A program made the translations under genes and the position numbers. DNA of 64,000 nt, taken from the NCBI RefSeq assembly GCF_040239565.1, contig NZ_JBEHWS010000015.1:1-64000 (forward strand), written 5' to 3'. The notes under the pieces were generated by a model. It worked only from the letters and a program-made list of their open reading frames with translations, made no database searches and was not told where the DNA came from. The stretch's first letter is position 1; each line of letters begins with the position of its first letter. The DNA comes from Fulvimarina sp040239565 (GTDB taxonomy: Bacteria > Pseudomonadota > Alphaproteobacteria > Rhizobiales > Rhizobiaceae). Shown here piece after piece: positions 36,798-45,854 of this stretch.

Positions 36798-37640
36798 CTA
36801 TTCTGCCTGATCCGTCAGGCTTTTCTCAAGCTCCGGATCGATGGTGAGATGGTCGCGCGCGGCGGCCAGGATTTCGGCGTCCAGCTTAGGCGGGCGGAGA
36901 TCGAGGCCGGTGCCGAGCTTGTCGACGATCTCCTGCATCGAAGCGATGCGCGCGAACTTCTTGTCGTTTGCCGGAATCATGCGCCACGGTGCTGCGTCCG
37001 TGCCTGTCTTCTCGACCATCTCGTCGACCGCCGCTTCGTAATCGGCCCAGCGATTGCGGTTGCGAAAATCCTCCAGCGACAGTTTGTAGCGCTTCAGTGG
37101 GTCGCGCAGCCTTTGCTCGAAGCGTCGCAGCTGGACGTCTGGCGAGACGTGGAAGAACAGCTTGGCGATCCTGACGCCGTCGTCGATCAACATCCGTTCG
37201 AAGTCGGTGATCTCCCGGTAAGCCTGCCGCCAGCGCGTTTCCGGCGTCAGCGCTTCGACCCGCTCGACGAGAACGCGCCCGTACCAGGATCGGTCGAAAG
37301 CGGAGATCGCGCCGCGCGGGGGCATGCGCTCCATAAAGCGGAGGAGATAGTGCCGATCTTTGTGATAGGGGCGCGGAGCGCCAATCGGCCAGACCTTGTA
37401 GCTGCGCGGATCGAGAGCGGACGACATCCGGCGGATCGTGCCGCCCTTGCCGGACGCGTCCCATCCTTCGAAGACGATGACGCCCGCGGAGCCGGAAGCC
37501 ATGTAAGCCTGCTGAATGCGCATCAGCTGGGTCTGGAGTTCTGCCAGTCTCGGCTCGTAGACGTCCTTCGCCAGCTTCCGGTCGAGATCGACCGCGTGAA
37601 GCGGGAGGTTGTAGGCTGGCTTTTCATCGATCAGGGTCAC
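36798..37640 (-). CDS. ppk2: Polyphosphate kinase 2 family protein
   Basis: The 280-residue protein has the PPK2 Walker A motif in IVFEGWDASGKGGTIRR and the lid region FDRSWYGRVLVERVEAL. PPK2 enzymes move phosphate between polyphosphate and nucleotides, mostly making NTP or NDP. In most members the Walker motif reads GxDAAGKGG; here Trp and Ser replace two positions, seen also in the one-domain class that acts on NDP. The subclass is not certain. It follows the DUF2244 gene by ten bases. Confidence 0.88.
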   Translation of the reverse strand: MTLIDEKPAYNLPLHAVDLDRKLAKDVYEPRLAELQTQLMRIQQAYMASGSAGVIVFEGWDASGKGGTIRRMSSALDPRSYKVWPIGAPRPYHKDRHYLLRFMERMPPRGAISAFDRSWYGRVLVERVEALTPETRWRQAYREITDFERMLIDDGVRIAKLFFHVSPDVQLRRFEQRLRDPLKRYKLSLEDFRNRNRWADYEAAVDEMVEKTGTDAAPWRMIPANDKKFARIASMQEIVDKLGTGLDLRPPKLDAEILAAARDHLTIDPELEKSLTDQAE

Positions 37641-37650
37641 TGAGATGTCA

Positions 37651-38160
37651 TCAGCCCCGTTTTGCGATGCCGAGGGCCTCGCCGAATGCCTTGGCGAAGC
37701 TCTCGCGGTCGTCGGGATTGAGGAACTGGCCGATCTCGGTCGAGCGGCCCTGGCTCGCGACGTCCATCCTCAGGATGCCGACATCCTCCATGCGCTTGAC
37801 GTGGAACTTGGTCCAAGCAGGTTGATAATGGGCCTCGCGCACCCGCCCATGAGGCGAAATCTTGCGGATCGCGAGTTCCGAACGCGAGATCGACACCTCT
37901 TCGCGTGCCTTGCCGGCCTGATAGCTCAGCTTGAAGGCGAAGTAGAGAATGACGACGTCGAGCCCAAGGAAGCCGAAGACCGGCCATGCGCCCTGCGAGG
38001 CGAACAAAATGCCGGCACCGAGGCAGACCGCTCCGAACAGCGTCATGGTGACGGCAAAGCCTCGCGGCCCGAGCGACCGGTAGGGCGTCAGGAGCGCTTC
38101 GAAGATCGGCTTGTCCGCATCGGCCATATGAGGCCCGGCGCGGTGAGAATTGTCATCCAT
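37651..38160 (-). CDS. DUF2244 membrane protein
   Basis: The 169-residue protein has two membrane segments (about 35-75) and the DUF2244 body, including LTPYRSLGPRGFAVTMTLFG and a C-terminal IGQFLNPDDRESFAKAFGEAL. No function is known. In Rhizobiales it is often divergent from nth, as here. AGGAA lies nine bases before the ATG; an internal ATG at 38127 is an alternative start. Confidence 0.82.
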   Translation of the reverse strand: MDDNSHRAGPHMADADKPIFEALLTPYRSLGPRGFAVTMTLFGAVCLGAGILFASQGAWPVFGFLGLDVVILYFAFKLSYQAGKAREEVSISRSELAIRKISPHGRVREAHYQPAWTKFHVKRMEDVGILRMDVASQGRSTEIGQFLNPDDRESFAKAFGEALGIAKRG

Positions 38161-38252
38161 TCCCGCGGTTCCTAAGAAGTAGCGTGGGCGATAAGATCGA
38201 CCTAGGTCCCGGCGGAATCAAGGCCGGTAAAGCGACGCAGGGTTAGAAACGC

Positions 38253-38996
38253 GTGAGCAAGACGAAATCTGCGCCGAAGGCCGCCGCCAAGCCTCGCAAG
38301 CGCAGGCCGCGCATCCCCTATTCGAAGGACGAGATAACGGAAATTTTCCGGCGTTTCGCCGTACAGCGGCCCGAGCCGCAGCCGGAACTCGAACATTCCA
38401 ACCCTTTCACGCTTCTCGTTGCTGTTGTTCTGTCGGCGCAGGCGACAGACGCCGGCGTGAACAAGGCGACGCGTGGCCTCTTTGCTGCCGCCGACAATGC
38501 CGAGGCTATGGCGGCGCTCGGTGAGGAAGCGATCCGCGAGCACATCAAGTCGATCGGACTCTATCGCAACAAGGCGAAGAACGTCTTTGCCTTGTCGCAG
38601 GTGCTCGTCGCCGACCACGGCGGCGGTGTGCCCCACGACCGCGCCTCGCTGGAGGCGCTTCCAGGCGTCGGCCGCAAGACGGCCAATGTCGTCCTCAACA
38701 CCGCATTCGGCGAGGAGACACTCGCCGTCGATACACACATCTTCCGGATCGGGAACCGGTTGAAGATCGCGCCGGGCAAGACGCCGGACGAGGTGGAGGA
38801 GAGGCTGCTCGCGGTCATACCGCAGCCCTATCGTCGGCACGCCCATCACTGGCTGATCCTGCATGGCCGTTATGTGTGCAAGGCACGCAAGCCCGATTGC
38901 GAGGCCTGTGTCATCGCCGATCTCTGCAAGGCGGCGGAAAAAACAACCGATATCCCCGCCGAATTGAAAGCCTGGGACCGGCCGGCCGCCGGCTGA
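38253..38996 (+). CDS. nth: Endonuclease III
   Basis: Nth removes oxidised pyrimidines and nicks abasic sites. The helix-hairpin-helix LEALPGVGRKTANVVLNTAFG with catalytic Lys, the Asp in AVDTHIFRIGNRL, and the C-terminal [4Fe-4S] cluster (Cys-x6-Cys-x2-Cys-x5-Cys in CKARKPDCEACVIADLC) are all intact. The start is a GTG. The first 25 residues form a basic Lys/Ala/Pro-rich tail. Confidence 0.94.
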   Translation: MSKTKSAPKAAAKPRKRRPRIPYSKDEITEIFRRFAVQRPEPQPELEHSNPFTLLVAVVLSAQATDAGVNKATRGLFAAADNAEAMAALGEEAIREHIKSIGLYRNKAKNVFALSQVLVADHGGGVPHDRASLEALPGVGRKTANVVLNTAFGEETLAVDTHIFRIGNRLKIAPGKTPDEVEERLLAVIPQPYRRHAHHWLILHGRYVCKARKPDCEACVIADLCKAAEKTTDIPAELKAWDRPAAG

Positions 38997-39044
38997 ATAT
39001 TTCTCGGCTTAGCTTGCGTGTCGCCGCGCCCTATCTCGGTGCCT

Positions 39045-39719
39045 ATGAAGAAAGCAATCGTGACGGGCGGGGCCGGCCTCATCGGCTCCGGTATTTGCAA
39101 GACGCTGGCGGCGAACGGCTGGGAGGTCGTTTCCTTCGACCTCGAAGAAGGCGAGGGGACGCGCTTCATCCGATGCGACGTTTCCAACGAAGAGTCGGTC
39201 GGAGCTGCGTTCGACGAACTCGGCTGGGGCGAGCTCGACCTTCTCGTCAACAATGCCGGCAAGTCGGGACCCGAGACCGGACCGATCGAGAAACTCTCGC
39301 TCGACGGTTGGCGCGCGATCACCGAAAGCCACCTGACCGGCGCCTTCCTGATGACGCGCGCGGCGGTGCCGCTGATGGGCCCAGGCGCCTCGATCGTGAA
39401 CATGATCTCGACCCGCGCTTTCATGGCGGAGCCAGAAACGGAGGCCTACGGCGCTTCGAAAGGCGGGCTCTTCGGCTTCACCCAGTCGCTGGCCGTTAGT
39501 CTCGGCCCGAAGATTCGCGTCAACTGCATCGCGCCCGGCTGGATTTCGGGAAGCGACGATTTGCGGGAAAAGGACCACGCCCAGCATCCGGTCGGCCGCG
39601 TCGGCCGGCCCGAGGATATCGCGGAGGCGGTTCTCTACCTCTCAGGTGCCGGCTTCATGACCGGGCAGGTGATGACGCTGGACGGCGGCATGACCCGCAA
39701 GATGATCTACGAGCACTGA
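39045..39719 (+). CDS. Short-chain dehydrogenase/reductase
   Basis: The 224-residue protein has the SDR cofactor motif TGGAGLIGSGI and the catalytic Tyr-x3-Lys in AYGASKGG, with the Ser in NMISTRA. The substrate is not known. The start was set at the ATG before KKAIVTGG; upstream codons in frame are shared with intergenic sequence. A single gene, 48 bases after nth. Confidence 0.82.
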   Translation: MKKAIVTGGAGLIGSGICKTLAANGWEVVSFDLEEGEGTRFIRCDVSNEESVGAAFDELGWGELDLLVNNAGKSGPETGPIEKLSLDGWRAITESHLTGAFLMTRAAVPLMGPGASIVNMISTRAFMAEPETEAYGASKGGLFGFTQSLAVSLGPKIRVNCIAPGWISGSDDLREKDHAQHPVGRVGRPEDIAEAVLYLSGAGFMTGQVMTLDGGMTRKMIYEH

Positions 39720-39805
39720 AAATCAGGGAAGCCCGCCGACTTATCCACGGGCGCAAAGACCCGGCCTAACCTTTGGAGACGTCACCACGTCCGAGGGTTT
39801 TCCTG

Positions 39806-40885
39806 ATGTTCAATACCAATCTCCTTTCGCTTCCCATGATCGCGCCATCCCAGGCGCAGAAGCATGTGACCCATAACGAAGCGCTGCGGATGCTCGATGC
39901 GATCGTTCAGCTGGGCGTTCTCGCCCGCGACCGGGCCGATCCGCCCGGTACGCCGGCCGAGGGTGAGCGCCATATCGTTGCGGACGGCGCAAGCGGGGAA
40001 TGGCAGGACCGCGCGGGCGAAATCGCGGCGTTTCAGGATGGCGCATGGGCCTATTATCAGCCGCGTGCCGGCTGGATCGCCTATGTCGCGGAGGAAAATG
40101 CCGCGCTCGTCTACGATGGCGCCGGCTGGACCGTGGACCCGTTCGCGAGCGCGGGCGAGCCGCAGCTGACTGCCCCTAGATTCGGAGTGAACAGCGATGC
40201 CGACGACTACAACCGGCTGGTCGTCAAATCGAACGCCCTTCTCTTCTCCCACGATGACGTTTCCGGCTCCGGCAATGGCTCGGTTCTCGGTACGTTCAAC
40301 AAGGCCGGGAGCGAGAACGCCGCCGGTTTCAACTTTCAGGACGGCTATTCGACCCGCGCCCTGATGGGCCTTTACGGCGACGACGATTTCCGCATCAAGG
40401 TCACGCCAGATGGCGGGAGCTATCACGATGCCCTCGTCGTCGACCGTGCGAGTGGCGCCGTCGACCTGCCGGCCACAAAGGCGGTCTCGCTGATCGCGGT
40501 CTCGGACGGCTCCGACACGCTGCCTGATGCGACACCGACAAACCTTTCCGGCTTTACCAGTGAATACGCCAATCTCGGCGACAGCAGTTTTTCGGGCGGC
40601 CAGCTGACGATCGGCCCGAAGGGCGCGGGGCTCTGGTCGTTCGGCTTTTCCGGCTCGCTGGCGGCGTCCGCCCCGGGGTTTTCCGTCGAGCTTCTGCGCA
40701 ATGGCGCGGCCTATGCCCGCGCGCAGGCCGGCGGCTCGTCCTTCGATACCGTCCATCTGAGCGTCCTCGCGGTCTGTACAGCCGGCGAGGTGTTCGGCTT
40801 CCAAGGGACCCACTACGCCGGTGCGAACCGGGCGCTCGACGCAAAGACCCGCATCTTCGCACACCGGATCGGCCACTCTGGCTGA
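39806..40885 (+). CDS. DUF2793 protein (phage/gene-transfer-agent tail type)
   Basis: Residues 1-90 match DUF2793 (SLPMIAPSQAQKHVTHNEALRMLDAIVQLGVL and GERHIVADGASGEWQDRAGEIA), a domain found in phage tail and gene-transfer-agent clusters. The rest (to 359) is a tail-fibre-like, glycine- and serine-rich region with no Pfam I can name, ending in a receptor-binding-like beta-rich part. It stands alone with no tail or capsid genes nearby. GAGGG lies 11 bases upstream of the ATG. Confidence 0.78.
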   Translation: MFNTNLLSLPMIAPSQAQKHVTHNEALRMLDAIVQLGVLARDRADPPGTPAEGERHIVADGASGEWQDRAGEIAAFQDGAWAYYQPRAGWIAYVAEENAALVYDGAGWTVDPFASAGEPQLTAPRFGVNSDADDYNRLVVKSNALLFSHDDVSGSGNGSVLGTFNKAGSENAAGFNFQDGYSTRALMGLYGDDDFRIKVTPDGGSYHDALVVDRASGAVDLPATKAVSLIAVSDGSDTLPDATPTNLSGFTSEYANLGDSSFSGGQLTIGPKGAGLWSFGFSGSLAASAPGFSVELLRNGAAYARAQAGGSSFDTVHLSVLAVCTAGEVFGFQGTHYAGANRALDAKTRIFAHRIGHSG

Positions 40886-40931
40886 ACTCGATGGGTGTGA
40901 AGCCGCTCTTTGTCCCTGTCTGAGACATGTG

Positions 40932-40957
40932 CCCGATTCTGGGACGCCAGGATCGGG
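40932..40957. terminator. Hairpin after the DUF2793 gene
   Basis: CCCGATTCTGG (40932-40942) pairs with CCAGGATCGGG (40947-40957) around the four-base loop GACG, with one wobble pair. No T-run follows on the plus strand. It lies 47 bases after the DUF2793 stop, so termination or mRNA stabilisation is likely. The rest of 40886-41179 shows nothing I can name. Confidence 0.5.
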
Positions 40958-41179
40958 ACATCACTTCCGTGGCTCGTCGCGAATGGCCAATGCTGCTTTT
41001 GCAGCTGCCGTAACCCGCAATCACAGTTAACGAAGCCTGAACTGCGCGGCTTCGCGCTCGCAGCTCTATAATTGCGACGGTGCTCCAGACAGACCTTATG
41101 CTCCTTGCGGCGGCCGTTGGCATAACCCTTGCTGTCATCGGGCAAACACCATTTAACGTTTCGTTAAGGAGTTTGTCCC

Positions 41180-41836
41180 ATGCGGCGCATATTCACCGTC
41201 ACCACGGCCCTCGGCCTTTGTCTCGCAACTTCCGCCCTCGCGCAGCAGAACTTTCTGCAAGACGGCGGCGGCATACAAACCGGCGATGAGATCGGCCTCG
41301 ATACCGAGGACGAATTCCTCGCGGGCGGCGGGGGCATTTCCGACGACGAGACGGTGACCTTTACATCCGAGGAAGAGGAATTCCTGGAAGATGGGGGCGG
41401 AGTCTCCGGCGGCGCTGAGGTCTACACCTCCGAGCGTGAGGAATTCCTGGAAGATGGCGGCGGCATTTCGAGCGAGATCACCGTGCCGGCGCGGGATGTC
41501 ACGCGCTATTTCGACACCGCCGATCAATCACGCGGCGGCGTGCGCCTCGTCGGCAAGCCGGCCGAACGTGCGTGGCACAGCGTGAACACGCCGCGGGTTT
41601 CGACCGGAGCCGAGGGTTCCGTTCTCTACGTCTCGACCGGCGAAAGCGTCTTCGAAAATCGGGGGAAGCGCACACGTCTCAGCGAGGCGCGGGCCGGTCG
41701 CTACGCCAATCCGGGCCCGAAATTCATCGATATTGAGGAAGCCCGTCTCGACAAGCGCCCTTACCCGAAGTCCGGGGTGGATGTGATCATCACCGGAGGC
41801 GGCTCGAAGATCATCCGCATCGCGCCCGGATACTGA
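41180..41836 (+). CDS. Secreted protein with four FLxDGGG repeats
   Basis: The 218-residue protein has a signal peptide (1-21, ending ALA). Residues 24-97 hold four copies of a motif FL-x-D/G-GGG-I/V at 25, 46, 68 and 89, spaced 21, 22 and 21 residues, with strongly acidic linkers. The last two copies share an exact 20-base DNA repeat (41375-41394 and 41438-41457). The C-terminal 100 residues are basic and beta-rich (VISTG-like segments and an IIRIAPGY end) with no family I recognise. GGAG lies upstream of the ATG. It is tail to tail with the MBL gene, six bases apart. Confidence 0.7.
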   Translation: MRRIFTVTTALGLCLATSALAQQNFLQDGGGIQTGDEIGLDTEDEFLAGGGGISDDETVTFTSEEEEFLEDGGGVSGGAEVYTSEREEFLEDGGGISSEITVPARDVTRYFDTADQSRGGVRLVGKPAERAWHSVNTPRVSTGAEGSVLYVSTGESVFENRGKRTRLSEARAGRYANPGPKFIDIEEARLDKRPYPKSGVDVIITGGGSKIIRIAPGY

Positions 41837-41842
41837 TCAATC

Positions 41843-42490
41843 TCACATTCCCGAAAGAAACGGGTTCGACCGCCGCTCGTCGCCGAGCCGGCTGCCGGGC
41901 CCGTGGCCGCACAGGAAGCCGAAATCGTCGCCCAGCGGCAGCACCTTGTCGCGGATCGAGGCGAGCAGTGTCTCGTGGTTTCCGCCCGGCAGGTCGGTCC
42001 GCCCGATCGAGCCGTTGAAGAGCACATCGCCCATAATGATGAACTTGGCCGCCCGGTAGACGAAGATCACATGGCCGGGCGCATGGCCCGGCGTGTGCAG
42101 CACCTCGAACTCGTGCCCCGCGAAGGAGACCGTGTCGCCCTCTTCGAGCCACCGGTCTGGCGTGCAGTTGCGGATCTCGCTCTTCAGGCCGAACATCTTT
42201 CCCTGCTCGGCGAGATTGTCCATCAGAAACTTGTCGTCCTTGTGCGAGCCGATGATGTCGACGCCGAGCATCTCCTTAAGCTCCGCCGCCCCGCCGGCAT
42301 GGTCGATATGCCCGTGGGTGATCCAGATCGCCTCGACCGTCACCCCCGCAGCCTCAACCGCGCTTTTGATCTTCCCGGCCTCGCCGCCCGGATCGACGAC
42401 GACGCCGGTCTTCGTCTCGTCGTCGAAGAGCAACGTGCAGTTCTGCTGAAACTCGGTGACGGGAATGATCTGCGCATTGAGCTGAGCCAA
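41843..42490 (-). CDS. MBL-fold hydrolase (glyoxalase II-like)
   Basis: The 215-residue protein has the metallo-beta-lactamase motif THGHIDHAGGAAE, a second His in HTPGHAPGH, Asp in IMGDVLFNGSIGRTDLPGG, and a final His in CGHGPGS. It is a family member close to YcbL/glyoxalase II; the substrate is unknown. A single gene upstream of the ABC-2 exporter on the same strand. Confidence 0.88.
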   Translation of the reverse strand: MAQLNAQIIPVTEFQQNCTLLFDDETKTGVVVDPGGEAGKIKSAVEAAGVTVEAIWITHGHIDHAGGAAELKEMLGVDIIGSHKDDKFLMDNLAEQGKMFGLKSEIRNCTPDRWLEEGDTVSFAGHEFEVLHTPGHAPGHVIFVYRAAKFIIMGDVLFNGSIGRTDLPGGNHETLLASIRDKVLPLGDDFGFLCGHGPGSRLGDERRSNPFLSGM

Positions 42491-42598
42491 GGGGCGGCTC
42501 CTTCGGTTCGTTTGCTTGTATTGGGCGTGAGAGACCGGAACGGGGCGGCGAGGTCAAGGGCGGATTTGGAACCGCGCGTTTACCTGCGGAACCGACCG

Positions 42599-43360
42599 CT
42601 AGGGCTTGATCCGCCAGCCCGTCTTGAAGATCCACCAGATCACCGTCATCGCAACCGCCATGAAGCCCAGCGTCATCGACAGGCTGACGAGGATCGAGAC
42701 GTCTGAGGTCTCGAAGAACGCCCAGCGGAAGCCGGAGACAAGGTAGAGCACCGGGTTGGCAAGGCTTACATCCCGCCAGAAGTCCGGCAGCATGTCGATG
42801 GAATAGAAGGTCCCGCCGAGAAACGTAAGCGGCGTAACGACGAGGAGCGGGACGAGCTGGAGCTGCTCGAAGCCATCGGCCCAGATGCCGATGATGAAGC
42901 CGAGCAGGGAGAAGGTGAAGCCCGTCAGTACCAGGAAGAGCAGCATCCAGATCGGGTGCGCGATCTCGAAATCGACGAAGATCGTAGCCGTGGCGAGGAT
43001 AATGAGGCCGATCAAGATCGATTTCGTCGCCGCCGCGCCGACGAAGCCGAGAACGATTTCCACCGCAGAAACGGGCGCCGAAAGCACCTCGTAGATCGTG
43101 CCGGCAAAGCGCGGGAAATAGATGCCGAAGGCGGCGTTCGAGATCGACTGGGTGAGGAGCTGCAGCATGATCAGCCCCGGCACGATGAAGGCGCCGTAGT
43201 CCACCCCGTCGATCTGGTCGATACGGCTGCCGATCGCGGCGCCGAAGACGATGAAATAGAGCGAGGTCGAGAGCACCGGCGAGACGACCGACTGGCCGAT
43301 CGTGCGAATCGCCCGGTTGATCTCGAACATGTAGATGGCTTTGACGGCGTGCCAGTTCAT
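42599..43360 (-). CDS. ABC-2 type transporter permease (YadH-like)
   Basis: The 253-residue protein has six membrane segments and the ABC-2 signature region LGGTFYSIDMLPDFWRDVSLANPVLYLVSGFRW. It pairs with the ATPase upstream, whose stop overlaps its ATG by four bases. The substrate is unknown; relatives export polyketide- or lipid-like compounds. The frame remains open far upstream, but that reading is inside the ATPase gene and not real. Confidence 0.88.
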   Translation of the reverse strand: MNWHAVKAIYMFEINRAIRTIGQSVVSPVLSTSLYFIVFGAAIGSRIDQIDGVDYGAFIVPGLIMLQLLTQSISNAAFGIYFPRFAGTIYEVLSAPVSAVEIVLGFVGAAATKSILIGLIILATATIFVDFEIAHPIWMLLFLVLTGFTFSLLGFIIGIWADGFEQLQLVPLLVVTPLTFLGGTFYSIDMLPDFWRDVSLANPVLYLVSGFRWAFFETSDVSILVSLSMTLGFMAVAMTVIWWIFKTGWRIKP

Positions 43361-44298
43361 TGTCCGTCCTCCACGAGACCGACGAAGATCTCTTCGAGGC
43401 TCGACTGCTTCGTCACGATGTCGCGGAAGCGCACGCCGTCCTCGGCGAGGAGGCGCATCAGGGTGGCGATGCCGGTTCTCTCGGCATGGGTGTCGTAGGA
43501 ATAGGTGAGGCTCATCCGGTCTTCGGCGAGTTCGAGGTCGTAGTCGGACAGATTGTCCGGAATGGCTCGGAGCGGTTCCTGGAGGACGATGGTCAGCTCC
43601 TTGTGGCCGAGCTTTCGCATCAGCTCGTTCTTGTCCTCGACGAGGATGAGTTCGCCCTTCGATATGACGCCGATCCGGTCGGCCATCATCTCGGCTTCCT
43701 CGATATAATGCGTGGTGAGGATGACCGTGACACCGGTCTGGCGGAGATCGCCGACCACGTTCCACATCTCGCGGCGGAGCGCTACGTCGACGCCGGCGGT
43801 CGGCTCGTCGAGGAAGAGCACTTCTGGCTCGTGGGCGAGGGCCTTGGCGATGAGAACGCGCCGCTTCATGCCGCCCGAGAGGGTGCGGAGCTTGTTGTCC
43901 TTCTTCTCGTAAAGGGCGAGGGACTTCAGAACCCGCTCGATGACGGCCGGGTTTTTCGGCTTGCCGAACAGGCCGCGCGAGAAGGAGACGGTGTTCCAGA
44001 CGGTCTCGAAGGCGTCTGTGGTCAGTTCCTGCGGCACGAGGCCGATCTTGGCACGGGCCTTGTAGAACTCGCTCTTCACGTCGTGGCCGTCGACGGTGAT
44101 CGTGCCCTCGTTCAGCCGGGCAAGGCCGCATATGAGGGAGATCAGCGTCGTCTTGCCGGCGCCGTTCGGCCCGAGCAGGGCGAAAATTTCGCCTTTCTGG
44201 ATCGTCAGGTCGACATCCTTGAGGGCCTTGTAACCGCCCTCGTAGGTCTTCGAGACTTGTCTGATGGAGAGGATGGGGTCTTGCGTCGTCTCGCTCAT
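43357..44298 (-). CDS. ABC transporter ATP-binding protein (YadG-like)
   Basis: The 313-residue ATPase has Walker A GPNGAGKTT, signature LSGGMKRR, Walker B VLFLDEPTAGVD and the H-loop TTHYIEEAEMMA. Its C-terminal 80 residues are the dimerising extension of drug-type ABC-2 ATPases. Two ATGs are in frame (44298 and 44328); the 12 bases before each, GCTCATTTGCGG, are the same, so the start is uncertain. Confidence 0.9.
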   Translation of the reverse strand: MSETTQDPILSIRQVSKTYEGGYKALKDVDLTIQKGEIFALLGPNGAGKTTLISLICGLARLNEGTITVDGHDVKSEFYKARAKIGLVPQELTTDAFETVWNTVSFSRGLFGKPKNPAVIERVLKSLALYEKKDNKLRTLSGGMKRRVLIAKALAHEPEVLFLDEPTAGVDVALRREMWNVVGDLRQTGVTVILTTHYIEEAEMMADRIGVISKGELILVEDKNELMRKLGHKELTIVLQEPLRAIPDNLSDYDLELAEDRMSLTYSYDTHAERTGIATLMRLLAEDGVRFRDIVTKQSSLEEIFVGLVEDGQ

Positions 44299-44435
44299 TT
44301 GCGGTTTTCGTCCACCTTCTCGGCTCATTTGCGGCTGGTCCGCTGCCGCGGCGACCGGCGGAGCGTAGCGTGAACGTAAGCGCTACCCGCGCGAAATAAA
44401 GGACGCCGGTTCGAGTGGCCCGGCAACACTGCGTT

Positions 44436-45095
44436 TCAGGCGAGCGTGCGATGCTTGCCGGCAAGGGCGCCGAACCGCGTCGCGGCCGTGAGCAGGAGAC
44501 CGAGTGTGACGGCGTTCAGAATGTGCCAGACGAAATGCGTGCCGAGCGGCCACACATCGCAAAGCGGACCGTCGGCAATACGAAAGCCGAGTGATGCGGT
44601 GAAGACGAGGCCCGCCGCGAAGACGACCGCTCCGGCCGGGTGATGCTTCGCCAGCAGGAAGCCGCCGATGCCGAGCATCGCGAAAAGACCCGGCAGATAG
44701 GCTGCTGATCCGCCTGCAACGGGTGCAAAGATGGGTTCGGCGAGGGGTGAGACGGCGATGAAGAGAACCGTTCCGATCGCCGTCGCGATCCGCCCGAACC
44801 CGACGAAGCGACGCAGGGCGTAGGCGAAATAGGCGAAGATGAAGACGGTGATCGGCAAGACATCGGCAAGGCCGGCCCACCGTGTTGCGAAGGTATGAAA
44901 GAGAAAGGACCCGATGCCGATGATGAAGACAAGGGCGATCAGCGCCTTTTCGACGCCGCCGATCCTGTCGCTTCGGAGGAAGACGATGAGCGCCGCGAGA
45001 ATGAAGGCCGCGTTCGAGACCGCGTTGATCGGCTCGGCCCAGAAGGCCGCATCCGTCCGTTCGCAATAGGCATCGATCGTCTGGAACCAGTCCAT
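44436..45095 (-). CDS. Ceramidase-like CREST membrane protein
   Basis: The 219-residue protein has six to seven membrane segments and the pattern of the alkaline ceramidase (CREST) family: EPINAVSNAAFI with Glu and Asn, SFLFHTFA (Ser, His), ADVLPI (Asp) and GTHFVWHILNAV (two His) give the putative zinc-hydrolase ligands. Ceramide or another lipid amide is the likely substrate. AAGGAG lies four bases before the ATG. It lies ahead of the exporter genes on the same strand, with no close coupling. Confidence 0.8.
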   Translation of the reverse strand: MDWFQTIDAYCERTDAAFWAEPINAVSNAAFILAALIVFLRSDRIGGVEKALIALVFIIGIGSFLFHTFATRWAGLADVLPITVFIFAYFAYALRRFVGFGRIATAIGTVLFIAVSPLAEPIFAPVAGGSAAYLPGLFAMLGIGGFLLAKHHPAGAVVFAAGLVFTASLGFRIADGPLCDVWPLGTHFVWHILNAVTLGLLLTAATRFGALAGKHRTLA

Positions 45096-45148
45096 CTTTC
45101 TCCTTCCAGCCGATCAGCGTTGCGTCCGCGCGAACGAAGGGTTCGGTG

Positions 45149-45814
45149 TTACCACTCGATTGGCTGATTGTTCTGGTCCCAGAAGGTGCCGGTGTCATCC
45201 GGATCCCGTGCGTCGAGCGTGCTCACTAGATTACCGGCTGCCGTCGCGGGCTCGTCGGTGCTGTGGTGATCCTGAAAATCGGCCGTGAAGGGCGTTGAGA
45301 CCGTCCCGGGATGCAGCGCCACGAGTGTCGCCTGCTTGTGGCTGCGCTTCAGCTCGATCGCCGCCGTGCGCAGAAACTGGTTCAGCGCGGCCTTGGACGC
45401 GCGATAGGCATACCAGCCGCCAAGCCCGTTATCGCCGATCGAACCGATCCGCGCCGACAGGACGCCGATCTTCACCGGATGATCGCGATCGAGCTTCGGC
45501 ATCAGATGCTTGAGCACGAGAAGCGGCCCGGTGGCGTTGACTGCAAAGAGCGAAGAGAGTTCGTCCGGCTTGCAATCGCCCAGCTTCTTCTCGGGCTTGC
45601 CGCGTTTGGCGGTGAGAATGCCGGTTGCGATAAAAACGCGATCGAACGGGCCTTCGATGCCGGACAGAGCCCGCCCGATACTCGCCTCGTCGGTGACATC
45701 GAGCCGGTCGTCGCTACGAGAGAGCCCAACGACCTCGCCGTCTTTTCTGCAGCGCTCGACGAGTGCGGTGCCGATCCCTCCGGATGCGCCGATGACGAGG
45801 GTCTTGATAGGCAT
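45149..45814 (-). CDS. Short-chain dehydrogenase (C-factor-like)
   Basis: The 221-residue SDR has the cofactor motif VIGASGGIGTALVER and the Tyr-x3-Lys in AYRASKAALNQF. It belongs to the group close to CsgA C-factor. The substrate is unknown. It lies 53 bases ahead of the ceramidase-like gene, on the same strand. Confidence 0.82.
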   Translation of the reverse strand: MPIKTLVIGASGGIGTALVERCRKDGEVVGLSRSDDRLDVTDEASIGRALSGIEGPFDRVFIATGILTAKRGKPEKKLGDCKPDELSSLFAVNATGPLLVLKHLMPKLDRDHPVKIGVLSARIGSIGDNGLGGWYAYRASKAALNQFLRTAAIELKRSHKQATLVALHPGTVSTPFTADFQDHHSTDEPATAAGNLVSTLDARDPDDTGTFWDQNNQPIEW

Positions 45815-45854
45815 CTAGATTTTCTTTCCGATCTCGATTATCGCAGGGTCTGCC

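Noticed and set aside
44296..44340. The repeated GCTCATTTGCGG at the ATPase start
   Set aside because: Two copies 30 bases apart may only reflect a small duplication around alternative starts; too little to call a regulatory site.
43361..44464. Upstream extension of the ABC-2 permease frame through the ATPase gene
   Set aside because: The extension is an out-of-frame reading of the ATPase gene, which has all ATPase motifs. The permease starts at 43360.
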